A stretch of 47,274 bases of DNA from contig VGXB01000014.1 in assembly GCA_016873515.1 (NCBI GenBank), positions 1 through 47,274 on the forward strand, in the 5' to 3' direction. Source of the stretch: Nitrospira sp. GTDB lineage: Bacteria; Nitrospirota; Nitrospiria; Nitrospirales; Nitrospiraceae. The notes under the pieces are model-generated. The model did not search any database. It saw only the letters and a list, made by a program, of their open reading frames with translations, and was not told where the DNA came from. Below are positions 1 to 9,685 of the stretch, piece after piece (position 1 is the first letter of the stretch; each line of letters opens with the position of its first letter). The position numbers and the translations under genes were made by a program.

Positions 1-515
<515 letters not shown>

Positions 516-590
516 ACATCTTCAAGAATGTTGAATGGTGCATGCTGAACGAACTCTCAGATACCTTCAATTACAATTTAATATTCATCA

Positions 591-1202
591 TTACATATTC
601 ACCATTATGGTGCTAAGCAATTCTCGCAGCTTCCCAAACGCTTTTGCCCGATGGCTGATCCGGTTTTTTTCTTCGGAGGACAATTCTGCCAGTGTCTTGC
701 CAAATTCGGTCACGAAAAATACCGGGTCGTATCCAAAGCCCTTCGAGCCAACCGGTGCGTCCGTGATGGTGCCATATAATTCTCCGATTGTGACGTGTAC
801 GCCATCGGACGGGAACGCGAACGCCGCCACCGTGAGGAATCGGGCAGTTCGCCTGCCAGTCGGTACACCGGACAGCTCCTGAATCAGCTTCCGGCAATTA
901 TCCTCATACGTCGCCTGCTCACCGGCATACCGCGCGGCGTAGATACCCGGACGCCCCTCCAACGCATCGACTTCCAAACCCGTGTCGTCCGCCACAGCCG
1001 GGAGACCGGTCGCGGCAGCGATCTCCCTCGCCTTTTTCACGGCGTTAGCTTCGCAGGTCGCCCCATCTTCGACAACCTCCGGCGCGTGAGGAAATTCGTC
1101 CAATGTCCTGATTGTGACACCCAATCCATCCAAGAGCGCGGCCACCTCCGCTCCCTTGTGTCGATTGCGCGTCGCCAGCACAATTTCTTTCAGCGCCGGC
1201 AC
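591..1202 (-). CDS. rdgB: XTP/dITP diphosphatase (RdgB/HAM1 family)
   Basis: This is the house-cleaning pyrophosphatase that hydrolyses dITP, XTP and similar deaminated purine nucleotides to monophosphates, keeping them out of DNA and RNA. The 203-aa length is typical. The N-terminal TRNRHKGAEV segment matches the family's T-x-N-x-x-K substrate motif (residues 11-16), and VADDTGLEVDAL around residue 72 carries the catalytic/metal acidic residues. The C-terminal SHRAKAF motif is also present. The start is GTG at 1202, one base after the rph stop codon, so it is probably translationally coupled to rph. rph-rdgB is a common bacterial gene pair. Confidence 0.95.
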   Translation of the reverse strand: MPALKEIVLATRNRHKGAEVAALLDGLGVTIRTLDEFPHAPEVVEDGATCEANAVKKAREIAAATGLPAVADDTGLEVDALEGRPGIYAARYAGEQATYEDNCRKLIQELSGVPTGRRTARFLTVAAFAFPSDGVHVTIGELYGTITDAPVGSKGFGYDPVFFVTEFGKTLAELSSEEKNRISHRAKAFGKLRELLSTIMVNM

Positions 1203-1203
1203 G

Positions 1204-1947
1204 TCAGTTAAGCTCGCCGATTAAATCCTTCTGCATGGCGATAAGCCGCTGAATCGCTTGCCAGCCCAGCGCCAAAAATTCGTCCATGTCCTGCTTGGCA
1301 AAAGGCGTACGTTCAGCCGTCCCCTGAACCTCGACATATCGGCCACAGCCCGTCATTACAAGATTCATGTCCACTTCGGCCATTGAATCCTCGGTGTAGG
1401 CCAAATCCACCATCACTTCGCCGCCCACCTTCCCCACACTCACCGCCGCCAGGTAGTCTGTCAGCGGCAGGCGTTTGATCATATCCTTCTTCTTCAAGGC
1501 CAGAGAGGCATCGGCGAGCGCGATGAACGCTCCGGTAATCGATGCCGTCCTGGTTCCTCCATCGGCCTGAATCACATCGCAATCGATCCAGATCGACCGC
1601 TCCCCCAATTGCGACAAATCCGTGACGGAGCGCAACGCGCGTCCCACCAGTCGCTGAATTTCTAGGGTTCTGCCCCCTTGTTTTCCCTTCACCGCCTCAC
1701 GGGGAGACCGATCATGAGTGGCACGCGGCAACATCGCATATTCTGCTGTGACCCATCCGGTCCCTTTACCCTTGAGAAACGGCGGAACTTTTTCTTCAAT
1801 CGAAGCGGTGCAAATGACCTTGGTATCGCCCATTTCGATCAGAACCGCGCCTTCCGCGTGTTTGATAAAATTTCTGGTCACTTTCACCGGACGGATTTGA
1901 TCTTTCCGCCGCCCGTCAAACCTCACCAACCCCGCGATCCCGCTCAT
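1204..1947 (-). CDS. rph: Ribonuclease PH
   Basis: RNase PH is a phosphorolytic 3'-5' exoribonuclease that trims tRNA 3' ends and works as a hexamer. The protein shows the family hallmarks: the N-terminal [13 protein letters not shown] segment, the [22 protein letters not shown] stretch shown here only in part (substrate arginines, around residues 74-92), and [20 protein letters not shown] with the catalytic acidic residues near residue 125. Two ATGs lie six bases apart, at 1953 and 1947. The AAGGGG ribosome-binding site sits one base from the first and about seven from the second, so I chose 1947 (247 aa). It is the first gene of the rph-rdgB pair. Confidence 0.95.
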   Translation of the reverse strand: MSGIAGLVRFDGRRKDQIRPVKVTRNFIKHAEGAVLIEMGDTKVICTASIEEKVPPFLKGKGTGWVTAEYAMLPRATHDRSPREAVKGKQGGRTLEIQRLVGRALRSVTDLSQLGERSIWIDCDVIQADGGTRTASITGAFIALADASLALKKKDMIKRLPLTDYLAAVSVGKVGGEVMVDLAYTEDSMAEVDMNLVMTGCGRYVEVQGTAERTPFAKQDMDEFLALGWQAIQRLIAMQKDLIGELN

Positions 1948-2139
1948 TGCCATGCCCCTTTACCACGTGTGGAAGGAATGAGACGGATTATAGTGAAGGC
2001 GTCACGAAAGCGCAAACTACTGGTTGGATTGGGGAGTAACCCCTGCACAAAAAAAGAAGAATCTGACCAAATTCGGCAATTTATCTGATGCTCGCTTGAG
2101 CGACTCACTCTCTAAGAAGTACGAAGCAGACCGCCGGAC

Positions 2140-2388
2140 TTGACGTTTTTCCTGAATTCCAGGGAACACCAGACCTTGCTGAACAATCACACGCTTCGCG
2201 TGGTCGATGACGAGGAATCGATCCGGCACGTCCTTGGGTATCTTCTCATCTCGCTCGGCTATACCATTGAATTTGCAGTCGATGCGCGGGGTACCCGCTT
2301 CTTGGACATGCCCCTGATCTCCTGGGTTACCGTCCGGCCTAACTGTCACCCTACACCCCAATTGCTCGGGCCGGTCAATCTGTGCTGA
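2140..2388 (+). pseudogene. Response-regulator receiver-domain fragment
   Basis: Codons from about 2194 to 2292 read LRVVDDEESIRHVLGYLLIS and onward, a recognisable start of a receiver (REC) domain: beta-1, the acidic DDE pocket, and helix 1 with E-S-I-R. The homology ends after about 33 residues. The phospho-acceptor aspartate, conserved threonine and lysine, and any output domain are missing. No gene-like sequence precedes it. I read this as a decayed fragment lying in the same islet as the transposase remnant downstream. It is unlikely to be expressed as a functional regulator. Confidence 0.55.
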
Positions 2389-2460
2389 CGCTGAGGTACG
2401 CTTGAAAAAGTGGACGCCTGCAACCTGCAATCAGAGGTCTGAAGAAATGAGATCGAACGA

Positions 2461-2703
2461 GTTCCGCGACAGAACTATACGAAGGAGTTCCGACATCAGG
2501 CTGTGCAGTTAGTTCAGGACCAGGAATTAATCACGCCTGAAGCGGTGAGATAACTGGCGATGTCGGAGAAGACGTTCGAGAACTGGGTGTTTCAAACTAG
2601 GCCTGGCCAACGCGTGACACGGGGGCCAGTAGCAACCCATGACGAAACTAGAGACGGAGGTCTCTCGGCTGCAGCGCAAGGGCCAAGACTTCTTTGCCTG
2701 TCC
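2461..2703 (+). pseudogene. Degenerate IS3-family orfA transposase remnant
   Basis: Translation from 2461 gives PRQNYTKEFRHQAVQLVQDQ followed by ITPEAVR, an in-frame TAA at about 2550, then LAMSEKTFENWV. This matches the helix-turn-helix start of IS3/IS911 OrfA proteins (x-Y-T-x-E-F-K...S-x-x-T-L-x-x-W). A second piece in another frame at about 2639-2698 (KLETEVSRLQRKGQDFFA) resembles the OrfA leucine-zipper end, with a deletion. One stop, one frame change, no OrfB and no visible terminal inverted repeats mark it as an old, inactive remnant. Confidence 0.7.
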
Positions 2704-2765
2704 TCGTTTACCAAACACGAGCACCGTCGCTGAGAACGCCGTCAGCTGCCGGTCGCACATAAACA

Positions 2766-5700
2766 TTATGCAGGTTCGTAATTCAAATTCGGCGAGAGCC
2801 AGCGTTCGACGGTCCGAAGATCCATTCCTTTTCGTCTGGCATAGTCCTCGACCTGGTCCCTACCGATCTTGCCGACGGCGAAGTATCGGGCGTCCGGATG
2901 GGCAAAATAGAATCCGCTCACGGATGCAGCCGGCCACATCGCGAAGCTCTCGGTAAGCGTAATCTCCGCGTTGGTCTCCGCCGACAAGAGATCGAACAAC
3001 AGCCGCTTCTCAGTATGATCCGGGCAAGCCGGGTAGCCCGGTGCCGGACGGATCCCGCGGTATCGTTCACGTATCAACTCGTCATTCGTCAATCGTTCGC
3101 CCTTACCGTAGCCCCACTCCTCGCGCACCCTCTCATGGAGAAATTCCGCGAAGGCTTCGGCCAACCGATCGGCGAGCGCCTTGGCCATGATCGAATTATA
3201 GTCGTCGTGGTCCTGGTCGAATCGTTTACAGAGTTCATCCAGTCCAATGCCGGCCGTCACGGCAAAGGCACCGAGGTAATCCTGTCGCCTAGACTGTTTT
3301 GGGGCCACGTAATCGGCGAGACACAGATTCGGCTGCCCTTCAGGTTTTTCAGACTGCTGACGAAGATGATGGACCGTCGTGAGCACGGTCTTGCGCGACG
3401 CATCCGTGTACAGCTCGATATCATCGCCGGCCGACGCGGCAGCAAAGAAGCCGTAGGCACCCTTGGCCGTGAGCCACTGCTTCTGGACGATCTCGTCCAA
3501 GAGCCGGCGCGCGTCGTCGTACAATTCCTTAGCCTTGGCGCCGACCGTCGCGTCGTCAAAGATCGTCGGATAACGCCCCCTCAGTTCCCACGTGTGAAAG
3601 AACGGCGACCAATCGATGAACGGAATGAGCTCTACCAGCGCCTGTACACCGATGACTCGAGTCCCGAGAAAGGCCGGCGTTGGAATATCGAGCACCGCCC
3701 AGTCAGTCTCAAGGTGATGGGCCCGCGCCAAAACGATCGCCAATACCGGCTTGGCACTTTTATCGTGATGTGCTTGTCTCATCCGCTCGTAGTCCTCGCG
3801 CACCTGCCGAACAAAGCTTGGCCTCTGCGTCTGACTTACGAGGCTTCCAACCACGCCGACTGCGCGAGAAGCATCCAGCACATGCACGACACCCGGTCCA
3901 TATGATGGGGCGATCTTCACCGCTGTGTGGGCTTTGCTCGTCGTGGCCCCGCCGATGAGCAACGGCACATCAAACCCTTCCCGGGTCATTTCCTTGGCTA
4001 CATGCACCATTTCGTCAAGCGATGGCGTGATGAGACCGCTCAAACCGATAATGTCCGCCTTCTTATCCTTCGCTGCATTCAGAATCTTTTCGCACGGAAC
4101 CATTACGCCAAGATCAATCACCTCATAGTTGTTGCAACCGAGCACCACCCCAACGATGTTTTTCCCGATATCGTGAACATCGCCCTTTACCGTCGCCAGC
4201 ACCACTCGCCCCTGAGCCTGGAAGTTACCGATGCGCTGTTTTTCCTCTTCCATGAAGGGCATCAAATACGCCACCGCCTTCTTCATGACACGGGCACTCT
4301 TGACCACTTGCGGCAAGAACATCTTGCCAGAGCCGAACAAGTCGCCGACGACGTTCATGCCGGCCATGAGCGGCCCTTCGATCACCGCGAGCGGTCTCGG
4401 ATAGCGCTGTCTCGCTTCCTCCGTATCCTGATCGATGTAGTCTGTAATCCCCTTTACCAGCGCATGGGCCAGGCGCTCTTCGACCGTGCCTTTCCGCCAT
4501 TCATCATCCTTGACCGCGGTCTTGCCTTTCGCCTTCACTGTCTCAGCAAAAGCCACCAACCGCTCAGTTGCATCAGGACGCCGGTTCAGCAATACATCCT
4601 CTATAAGCTCAAGTATGTCTTTAGGAATCTCATCGTAAACTGTGAGTTGGCCAGCATTTACGATACCCATGTCCAGCCCGGCCTTGATCGCATGATAGAG
4701 GAAGACTGCGTGCATCGCCTCTCGCACCACATTGTTGCCGCGGAACGAAAAGGAAATATTGCTAACGCCACCACTGACCTTGGCCCCTGGAAGATTCTGT
4801 TTAATCCAGCGCGTCGCCTCGATGAAATTCACCGCATAGCCGTTGTGCTCCTCAATGCCAGTCGCCACCGTCAGCACGTTCGGATCGAAGATGATGTCTT
4901 GCGGAGGAAATTCAACCTGCTCGGTGAGAATCTTATAAGAACGGGCACAGATCTCCTTCTTTCGCTCCAGTGTGTCCGCTTGGCCCTGTTCGTCAAACGC
5001 CATCACAACTACGGCTGCTCCGTACCGGCGGATGAGCGTAGCCTGTTCGATAAACTTGGCCGCTCCTTCCTTGAGACTGATGCTATTGACGATGGCCTTG
5101 CCTTGGATATTTCGCAGGCCTGTTTCCAGCACCTCCCACTTGGAGCTATCCACCATGATCGGCACTTTGCAGATATCTGGCTCCGACGCGACCAAGCGAA
5201 GAAATGTCTCCATCGCCGCCGTAGAGTCGAGCATGCCCTCGTCCATGTTGATGTCGATGATCTGCGCGCCACCCTCGACTTGTTGCCGCGCGACGGACAG
5301 AGCCGCTTCGTAGTCACCAGCCAAGATCAGTCTGGCAAAAGCCGGTGAACCAGTGACATTGGTCCGCTCACCGATGTTCACGAAATTCGAGTCCGGACGG
5401 ATTGTGATCGCCTCAAGACCGCTCAATCGCGTATGGGACTCAACGGAAGGGATCGGTCTTGGCGATATACCACAAACTGATTCTGCGATCAGCTTGATGT
5501 GGGACGGAGTTGTCCCGCAGCAGCCGCCGACGATATTCAACCAACCATTCTGCGCCCAGTCGCGCAGTTGAGGTGCAAGCGATTCCGGCGTTTCAGGAAA
5601 TCCAGTCGGCAAAAGTGGATTCGGCAAGCCGGCGTTGGGATGGGCACTCAGATAGATCGGCGCGATCTGCGACAGTTCCTCGATTAACGGCCGCATCTCT

Positions 5701-6485
5701 TTCGGCCCTAGTGCACAATTCAACCCCGCGCTGAGCAACGGCACATGGGAAATAGAATTCCAAAATCCTTCGACCGTCTGGCCTGTCACACCGCGATTGC
5801 TCCCGGCTTGAATGAAGGTGACAGAGGCCATAATCGGCACTCGCCGTGAGCCGGAGGCAAACGCCTGCTGAATGGCAAAAAACGCCGCTTTTGCGTTCAG
5901 CGTGTCAAAAATTGTTTCGACGAGCAGCAGATCGGCGCCACCATCGAGCAACCCGCGAACTTGTTCTCCGTAGGCTTCGACCAACTCCTCATAGGTCGTG
6001 CCCCGCGCAGCCGGCTTGTTGACATCAGTGGAAATCGATGAGGTCTTCGTCGTCGGCCCGATTGCCCCGGCGACGAAACAGCGCCGCGCTGGCTGTGCCG
6101 TCTGTACCTGCCTAACTGCGCGCCGCGCGCACTCTGCTCCGGCTTTCGAAAGTTCATAGCCGAGCTTGTCCATTCCATAATCAGCCAGCGATATCTTCTG
6201 TGAATTGAAGGTGTTGGTTTCAACGATATCGGCGCCGGCCTCCAAGTACTGTCGATGAATATCTTCGATAATTGCCGGTTGCGTGATATTGAGGAGATCG
6301 TTGTGCCCCTTGAGGTCCCTCTTCCAGTCTTTGAATCGCTCGCCGCGAAACGCGGCCTCGTCCAGCTTGCGCTGCTGGATCATCGTCCCCATGGCGCCGT
6401 CAAGGATGAGGATGCGTTCTTTGAGCAACGATTCAATTATGGGTGTATTTGTTTGATCCACAAGCGCCAATCTCCCGTTCGCCAT
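2766..6485 (-). CDS. metH: Cobalamin-dependent methionine synthase
   Basis: MetH transfers a methyl group from methyltetrahydrofolate through cobalamin to homocysteine. All four modules are present. The homocysteine domain carries the zinc ligands Cys257 and Cys322-Cys323 (in [11 protein letters not shown]). A pterin-binding domain follows ([13 protein letters not shown]). The cobalamin domain has DVHDIGKN, with the axial histidine near residue 770. The C-terminal SAM-dependent reactivation domain has [15 protein letters not shown] near residue 1160. I chose ATG 6485 (1239 aa), which aligns with the family start; a GTG at 6536 would add 17 residues. No cobalamin riboswitch is apparent upstream. 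The upstream region is divergent with the plus-strand gene at 6594. Confidence 0.97.
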   Translation of the reverse strand: MANGRLALVDQTNTPIIESLLKERILILDGAMGTMIQQRKLDEAAFRGERFKDWKRDLKGHNDLLNITQPAIIEDIHRQYLEAGADIVETNTFNSQKISLADYGMDKLGYELSKAGAECARRAVRQVQTAQPARRCFVAGAIGPTTKTSSISTDVNKPAARGTTYEELVEAYGEQVRGLLDGGADLLLVETIFDTLNAKAAFFAIQQAFASGSRRVPIMASVTFIQAGSNRGVTGQTVEGFWNSISHVPLLSAGLNCALGPKEMRPLIEELSQIAPIYLSAHPNAGLPNPLLPTGFPETPESLAPQLRDWAQNGWLNIVGGCCGTTPSHIKLIAESVCGISPRPIPSVESHTRLSGLEAITIRPDSNFVNIGERTNVTGSPAFARLILAGDYEAALSVARQQVEGGAQIIDINMDEGMLDSTAAMETFLRLVASEPDICKVPIMVDSSKWEVLETGLRNIQGKAIVNSISLKEGAAKFIEQATLIRRYGAAVVVMAFDEQGQADTLERKKEICARSYKILTEQVEFPPQDIIFDPNVLTVATGIEEHNGYAVNFIEATRWIKQNLPGAKVSGGVSNISFSFRGNNVVREAMHAVFLYHAIKAGLDMGIVNAGQLTVYDEIPKDILELIEDVLLNRRPDATERLVAFAETVKAKGKTAVKDDEWRKGTVEERLAHALVKGITDYIDQDTEEARQRYPRPLAVIEGPLMAGMNVVGDLFGSGKMFLPQVVKSARVMKKAVAYLMPFMEEEKQRIGNFQAQGRVVLATVKGDVHDIGKNIVGVVLGCNNYEVIDLGVMVPCEKILNAAKDKKADIIGLSGLITPSLDEMVHVAKEMTREGFDVPLLIGGATTSKAHTAVKIAPSYGPGVVHVLDASRAVGVVGSLVSQTQRPSFVRQVREDYERMRQAHHDKSAKPVLAIVLARAHHLETDWAVLDIPTPAFLGTRVIGVQALVELIPFIDWSPFFHTWELRGRYPTIFDDATVGAKAKELYDDARRLLDEIVQKQWLTAKGAYGFFAAASAGDDIELYTDASRKTVLTTVHHLRQQSEKPEGQPNLCLADYVAPKQSRRQDYLGAFAVTAGIGLDELCKRFDQDHDDYNSIMAKALADRLAEAFAEFLHERVREEWGYGKGERLTNDELIRERYRGIRPAPGYPACPDHTEKRLLFDLLSAETNAEITLTESFAMWPAASVSGFYFAHPDARYFAVGKIGRDQVEDYARRKGMDLRTVERWLSPNLNYEPA

Positions 6486-6540
6486 TCGTAAGAGGGCTAT
6501 AATACTGGACGGGGTCCGGACCGGCAAGCTCAACACTTTC

Positions 6541-6570
6541 TTGACAGATCTTCAACCCTGCCGATACGAT
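6541..6570 (+). promoter_or_regulatory. Candidate sigma-70-type promoter for the 6594 gene
   Basis: A consensus TTGACA at 6541-6546 is followed after 18 bases by TACGAT at 6565-6570, which matches four of six positions of TATAAT. It lies about 25 bases upstream of the TTG start at 6594, whose ribosome-binding site is GAGAGGA at 6582-6588. Predicted from sequence only. Confidence 0.45.
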
Positions 6571-6593
6571 GTCCCCGCGCTGAGAGGAACCTA

Positions 6594-7385
6594 TTGCTCT
6601 GCCGACACCTGCAGTATAGCCTGAGCTGGTTGCTCCTGTTGGGGTTCCTGGTGGCGTTCTCGCTGGGCACGCCGCAACCCTGCGCCGCCGCCCCTTACTT
6701 TGAGGACGGCTTTCTTGGACTAACCCAAGCCGAATTGCACACGAAGCTCGGCCTACCCCAGGCGGTGCGGGACCGGAAATCGGCGTTGCGCCTGTTCACG
6801 TACTATCCGATTGCAGATTGGGCAACCTATTTCAGCAAGCTGGTGTCGCCGGAGAACGGCGAGGATGTGTATACGTTCACACGTGACGCGACTGAGATCC
6901 GGTATTCGTTCAGTTATGTCGGCGACCCCACCGATGATAGCGAACATCGGCTTTTGTTTGTCCGACTCGTCGATATCGAATTATCTCCGCCCGTTCCGAT
7001 GGCCTTGCTGCCGTCGCTGATTCCAGAATTTCGCCCATCGGTTAATTCGACTGCCCCTGCCTTCCGCTCCAACATCTGGGTATTGTTGTTCAAAGGGGAT
7101 TCTTCGCCAGAGGCCGGGTTTATCGTGAAAGAGCAAGGAAGGGAGCAGCTGGACTGGCGGCTGAGTTATCAATTGTTTTCGATGCGCGGCCTTCCCGATC
7201 ATCTCACCCCTCATGCTCTGATCGACCGGATTGAAATCGGCGCCCAGAGCCTGCGGGTGGTGACGGTCCGGCAGCGGCACACCCATGAACCGATGATCAA
7301 CCCCTATTCCCCCGAGTTCAGCAGACAAGCGGCCGCTCCCGACCCATCTATCAAGCCAATTCCGGTCCCTCAATATGCAGAATAA
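6594..7385 (+). CDS. Exported hypothetical protein
   Basis: I do not recognise a named family. The 263-aa product starts with a hydrophobic signal sequence (about residues 8-32, ending in an Ala-rich CAAAP site), so it is probably periplasmic. The mature part begins DGFLGLTQAELHTKLGLPQ, which resembles the small 'x-G-x-x-x-x-x-V-x-x-x-L-G-x-P' repeat used by SmpA/OmlA-type proteins. The rest is mixed alpha/beta without cysteines and ends in a proline-rich tail. The TTG start at 6594 is preceded by GAGAGGA with good spacing. It is monocistronic and divergent from metH. Confidence 0.75.
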   Translation: MLCRHLQYSLSWLLLLGFLVAFSLGTPQPCAAAPYFEDGFLGLTQAELHTKLGLPQAVRDRKSALRLFTYYPIADWATYFSKLVSPENGEDVYTFTRDATEIRYSFSYVGDPTDDSEHRLLFVRLVDIELSPPVPMALLPSLIPEFRPSVNSTAPAFRSNIWVLLFKGDSSPEAGFIVKEQGREQLDWRLSYQLFSMRGLPDHLTPHALIDRIEIGAQSLRVVTVRQRHTHEPMINPYSPEFSRQAAAPDPSIKPIPVPQYAE

Positions 7386-7435
7386 TCGTCGTTGTGTTTT
7401 TGCTGTCGGCAGTACTCCACTTACTACAGCACTTG

Positions 7436-7654
7436 CTAAAGACGATCTTGTTGAGCGTGTCCGGCCGCAGAGATCTTCTGTTTCATGATATCCATGGGTC
7501 CGCCGTCGCTCGTATAGATGAGCGCTGGCATTCCAATCGCCAGCACGAAGAGCAACCCCAGAGCTAACAGCCGGATCATCGGGCTGTTCTTACTGAAATA
7601 CACAACACCCAAGAGTACCGCCGGCGCGATACCAGCCGTGTTCAGCTTATCCAA
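7436..7654 (-). CDS. Small two-helix membrane protein, unknown function
   Basis: A 72-aa product with two likely membrane segments (about residues 8-20 and 26-47) and a short charged C-terminus (MDIMKQKISAAGHAQQ). No family is recognised and there is no strong ribosome-binding site. A 9-bp stem-loop lies immediately upstream at 7659-7685. It reads convergently toward the exported protein gene ending at 7385. The hydrophobic pattern supports a real membrane protein, but the evidence is modest. Confidence 0.5.
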   Translation of the reverse strand: MDKLNTAGIAPAVLLGVVYFSKNSPMIRLLALGLLFVLAIGMPALIYTSDGGPMDIMKQKISAAGHAQQDRL

Positions 7655-7658
7655 TTAG

Positions 7659-7685
7659 GACGAACCGAAGGTTTTACGGTTCGCC
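7659..7685 (-). other. Stem-loop upstream of the small membrane ORF
   Basis: CGAACCG at 7661-7667 and CGGTTCG at 7677-7683 are perfect inverted repeats around a 9-base loop. Two further pairs, one of them a G-U wobble on the minus strand, extend the stem to 9 bp. It sits 5 bases ahead of the start codon at 7654, where a ribosome-binding site would be expected. It could be a terminator stem without a U-run or a structure that limits translation. Confidence 0.35.
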
Positions 7686-7708
7686 TTCATGGCGGGAATC
7701 GTCGCCCC

Positions 7709-7996
7709 CTATCCCCTGACATTTTCTCCCCTGACATTTTCCACGAACTTTTCCTTGTCCGTCGTCACAGTCGATGCCGGTTTTTTGTCGGCATCGGATC
7801 GGTCATGAGTCTTACCCTTGGCGCAGTACTATTCGAGGATCGTTTCCGGTCTATCGGTCAACACCGGGTCCTCTTCATCGTCGATATAGGAGTACCCCTT
7901 CGTCGCGCACACTTCGACGGCGCCACAGGACCAGCCGGTCATGAGGCCGATGTCAGCACAAAAGGGGATACCCCTTCGCCAGTCTCGATACCGCAT
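7709..7996 (-). pseudogene. Small ORF interrupted by an in-frame TAG
   Basis: From ATG 7996 a 55-codon frame reads MRYRDWRRGIPFCADIGLMT and on to DRPETILE, ending at TAG (7829-7831). The same frame continues for 39 protein-like codons (YCAKGKTHDRSDADKKPAST onward) to a second TAG at 7709-7711. The distal part contains an in-frame 15-bp tandem duplication, giving VRGEN twice. Either the 55-aa protein is real and the rest fortuitous, or a roughly 95-aa gene has acquired a nonsense codon. A TATACT box lies 12 bases upstream of the ATG, but there is no clear ribosome-binding site. No family is recognised. Confidence 0.35.
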
Positions 7997-8108
7997 GGGC
8001 TTGAGTATAGCGCGGCCCCGTTAGATTGGAATTGATTTCTCAAAATCGCCCATTCCTTGACTCTGCGGTGTACCCATTGTTAGCATCCATCGGTTCCGCT
8101 CCAAGATC

Positions 8109-8555
8109 ATGGCCACCGATTCTCAGACACCCTCAGCCGCTTCGTTACCCGAGGAACCGTCGTTTATCCGCCGCCGCCCCGTGCGAATCATCATCTATGC
8201 CGGACTTGGCCTGTTCGCCCTAATGGCGGTCATCTGGCCTCTGATTGCCCAGCTCCGTGACCCTGATTTTCAGCAGCATGTCCAACAGCACCGTGTCATT
8301 GTCGGCATGACGAAAGATCACGTCCTCAAGTCCTGGGGGGGACCGCAGACCATCAATACCTCGTTCACCAACGACGGGTTGCGGCGGGAAGAATGGATTT
8401 TCGAAGATTGGGAAAGCCCGTCCGTGGTTCGGCACCGCTACCTCTACTTCGAAGAGAGCGTGCTGATCGGAGGCTGGTTCGAAGGGTCCGGTGAGCGAAC
8501 TCCGATGACGACTCCAGCGGATTCCCCCCACCCGAAACTACAACTCAAGCCGTAG
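8109..8555 (+). CDS. Membrane-anchored SmpA/OmlA-like protein
   Basis: A 148-aa protein with a cytoplasmic Pro/Arg-rich start, one transmembrane helix at about residues 26-47, and a periplasmic domain. In that domain VIVGMTKDHVLKSWGGPQTI, followed by EEWIFE, resembles the SmpA/OmlA (BamE-like) fold motif G-M-x-x-x-x-V-x-x-x-x-G-x-P...W-x-Y/F. The C-terminus is Pro-rich and probably disordered. Family members act in outer-membrane assembly or envelope integrity, but that role is only suggested here. It is monocistronic and followed by a short hairpin at 8565-8585. Confidence 0.7.
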   Translation: MATDSQTPSAASLPEEPSFIRRRPVRIIIYAGLGLFALMAVIWPLIAQLRDPDFQQHVQQHRVIVGMTKDHVLKSWGGPQTINTSFTNDGLRREEWIFEDWESPSVVRHRYLYFEESVLIGGWFEGSGERTPMTTPADSPHPKLQLKP

Positions 8556-8564
8556 CCGGCATAC

Positions 8565-8585
8565 GTGCGGGAGGAGTCCCGTCAC
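8565..8585. other. Short hairpin between convergent genes
   Basis: CGGGA-GGAG-TCCCG (8568-8581) forms a 5-bp stem with a 4-base loop. Flanking GTG and CAC can extend it with a one-base bulge. It lies 10 bases after the 8109-8555 stop codon, between convergent genes. There is no T-run, so it is only a weak terminator candidate. Confidence 0.25.
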
Positions 8586-8665
8586 CCGCTGCCCAAGAGC
8601 CATTGAGCACATCGCACAGGCGTTTGCACTTTTCCCGGCTTCCCTCTACACTGGCAGACAGCTGG

Positions 8666-8950
8666 CTACGGCGTTTCCGTAATACGGGCGCGCCGCTCTT
8701 GGCCGGGACCGCCAGACACCGTGAGCACGCGCTTCCATTCTCGGACTTGATACATGGCCCAGGCGTTGGGCTGGCCTTTGAAAAACGCCGTGGGATCCTC
8801 ACCGCTGGCACTGAGGTAAATGGGTTCGGTAAACCCCTCCTCCAGCACATAGTCCAGCAGCGATTCCGTGGTGAAACCGGCTCCGCGTAAGGCCACATCG
8901 GCCAACAGGGTCAGGATGTCATCTGGGTTCTGAATCGTCAGCGAGTTCAT
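8666..8950 (-). CDS. Hypothetical protein
   Basis: A 94-aa soluble protein (MNSLTIQNPDDILTLLADVA...) with no signal peptide or recognisable motif. The first two thirds look helical and acidic; the C-terminus is basic. Its start lies 60 bp from the divergent HDO-type gene at 9011, so the two may share a promoter region. Amino-acid composition is protein-like over the full length, and the antisense frames are less convincing. Function unknown. Confidence 0.6.
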   Translation of the reverse strand: MNSLTIQNPDDILTLLADVALRGAGFTTESLLDYVLEEGFTEPIYLSASGEDPTAFFKGQPNAWAMYQVREWKRVLTVSGGPGQERRARITETP

Positions 8951-9010
8951 ATCACGGTATTCTCACGCGGCCGGATTGTAACGAGGCCTTCGACCGGAAG
9001 GCAAGAGACG

Positions 9011-9685
9011 ATGGCAGGACATTTTACACGTTCCCGTTTCACACAAATGCTGCTCACAGTCATGGACGGCAAGCAACCCTGGGCGTGGGAAGACTTCGTC
9101 ACAAGCCGCCTTACAACAGCATCGCTAAAGATTCACTTCCAGCACGAGTACGCCATCTATGTCAGAGGTTTTCTCGTCTTCCTTGTCCACATCCACAGCA
9201 ACAATCCGCCCGCCTCTGTTCGCCGCATGCTGGCAAAGAATATCTACGAAGAAGACACCGGGGGCCTCTCTCTCGGCACATCCCATCCCGCACTCTTTCT
9301 CTCGATGATGGAGGGGCTGAGGTTCAGATCACAAAACTTCGAGCATATCCGCCTGTTGCCGGCTGCACGCCCAGACCGCGCCTGGCTTGACCGGATATCC
9401 AACCACCGTCAATGGGTACTGGGCGCCGCCGCTCTGACGGTCTTCGCCGAAGGCAGCGTCAAGGACCGTGCGGAGCTAGCCAAACTGTCGAAACCGAAAA
9501 ACTTCGAGGAAATTGAAGCCGTCATCGCCAGGCACCCGCTCGTCCGGTACCATAATCTTTCTCCCGATCGTATGGATCTGATGCGCGCCCAGCAGGCCGT
9601 CCTGACATATCTCAAGAAATGCCTGACCCTCTGGCTCGCCTATCATGACGCCGTGGCTAAAGCCTGTGGGATAATCAAGCCGTGA
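9011..9685 (+). CDS. Heme-oxygenase-like (TENA/PqqC/CADD-type) protein
   Basis: The 224-aa helical protein resembles the heme-oxygenase-like diiron oxidase/oxygenase superfamily (PqqC, CADD, 'iron-containing redox enzyme'). The segment from residue 34 to 92 follows the CADD pattern: LTTASLKIHFQHEYAIYVRG, then ML-x-x-N-I-Y-E-E-D-x-G...S-H-P-x-L-F. Candidate metal ligands are Glu80/Glu81, His92, Glu147 (FAEGS) and His181. The last helix has HNLSPDRMD where family members usually show H-x3-D-x2-H, so the metal site may be altered. CADD-like proteins make p-aminobenzoate in chlamydiae and Nitrosomonas; that role is a possibility, not shown. Its stop codon overlaps the next gene's GTG start. Confidence 0.72.
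   Translation: MAGHFTRSRFTQMLLTVMDGKQPWAWEDFVTSRLTTASLKIHFQHEYAIYVRGFLVFLVHIHSNNPPASVRRMLAKNIYEEDTGGLSLGTSHPALFLSMMEGLRFRSQNFEHIRLLPAARPDRAWLDRISNHRQWVLGAAALTVFAEGSVKDRAELAKLSKPKNFEEIEAVIARHPLVRYHNLSPDRMDLMRAQQAVLTYLKKCLTLWLAYHDAVAKACGIIKP

Noticed and set aside
2898-5348. Long plus-strand frames (335 and 473 codons) opposite metH
   Set aside because: They are antisense shadows of a clear, full-length methionine synthase and show no family features.
6486-6593. Cobalamin or SAM riboswitch upstream of metH
   Set aside because: The gap to the divergent gene is about 110 bp and I see neither a B12-box-like motif nor the expected multi-stem architecture.
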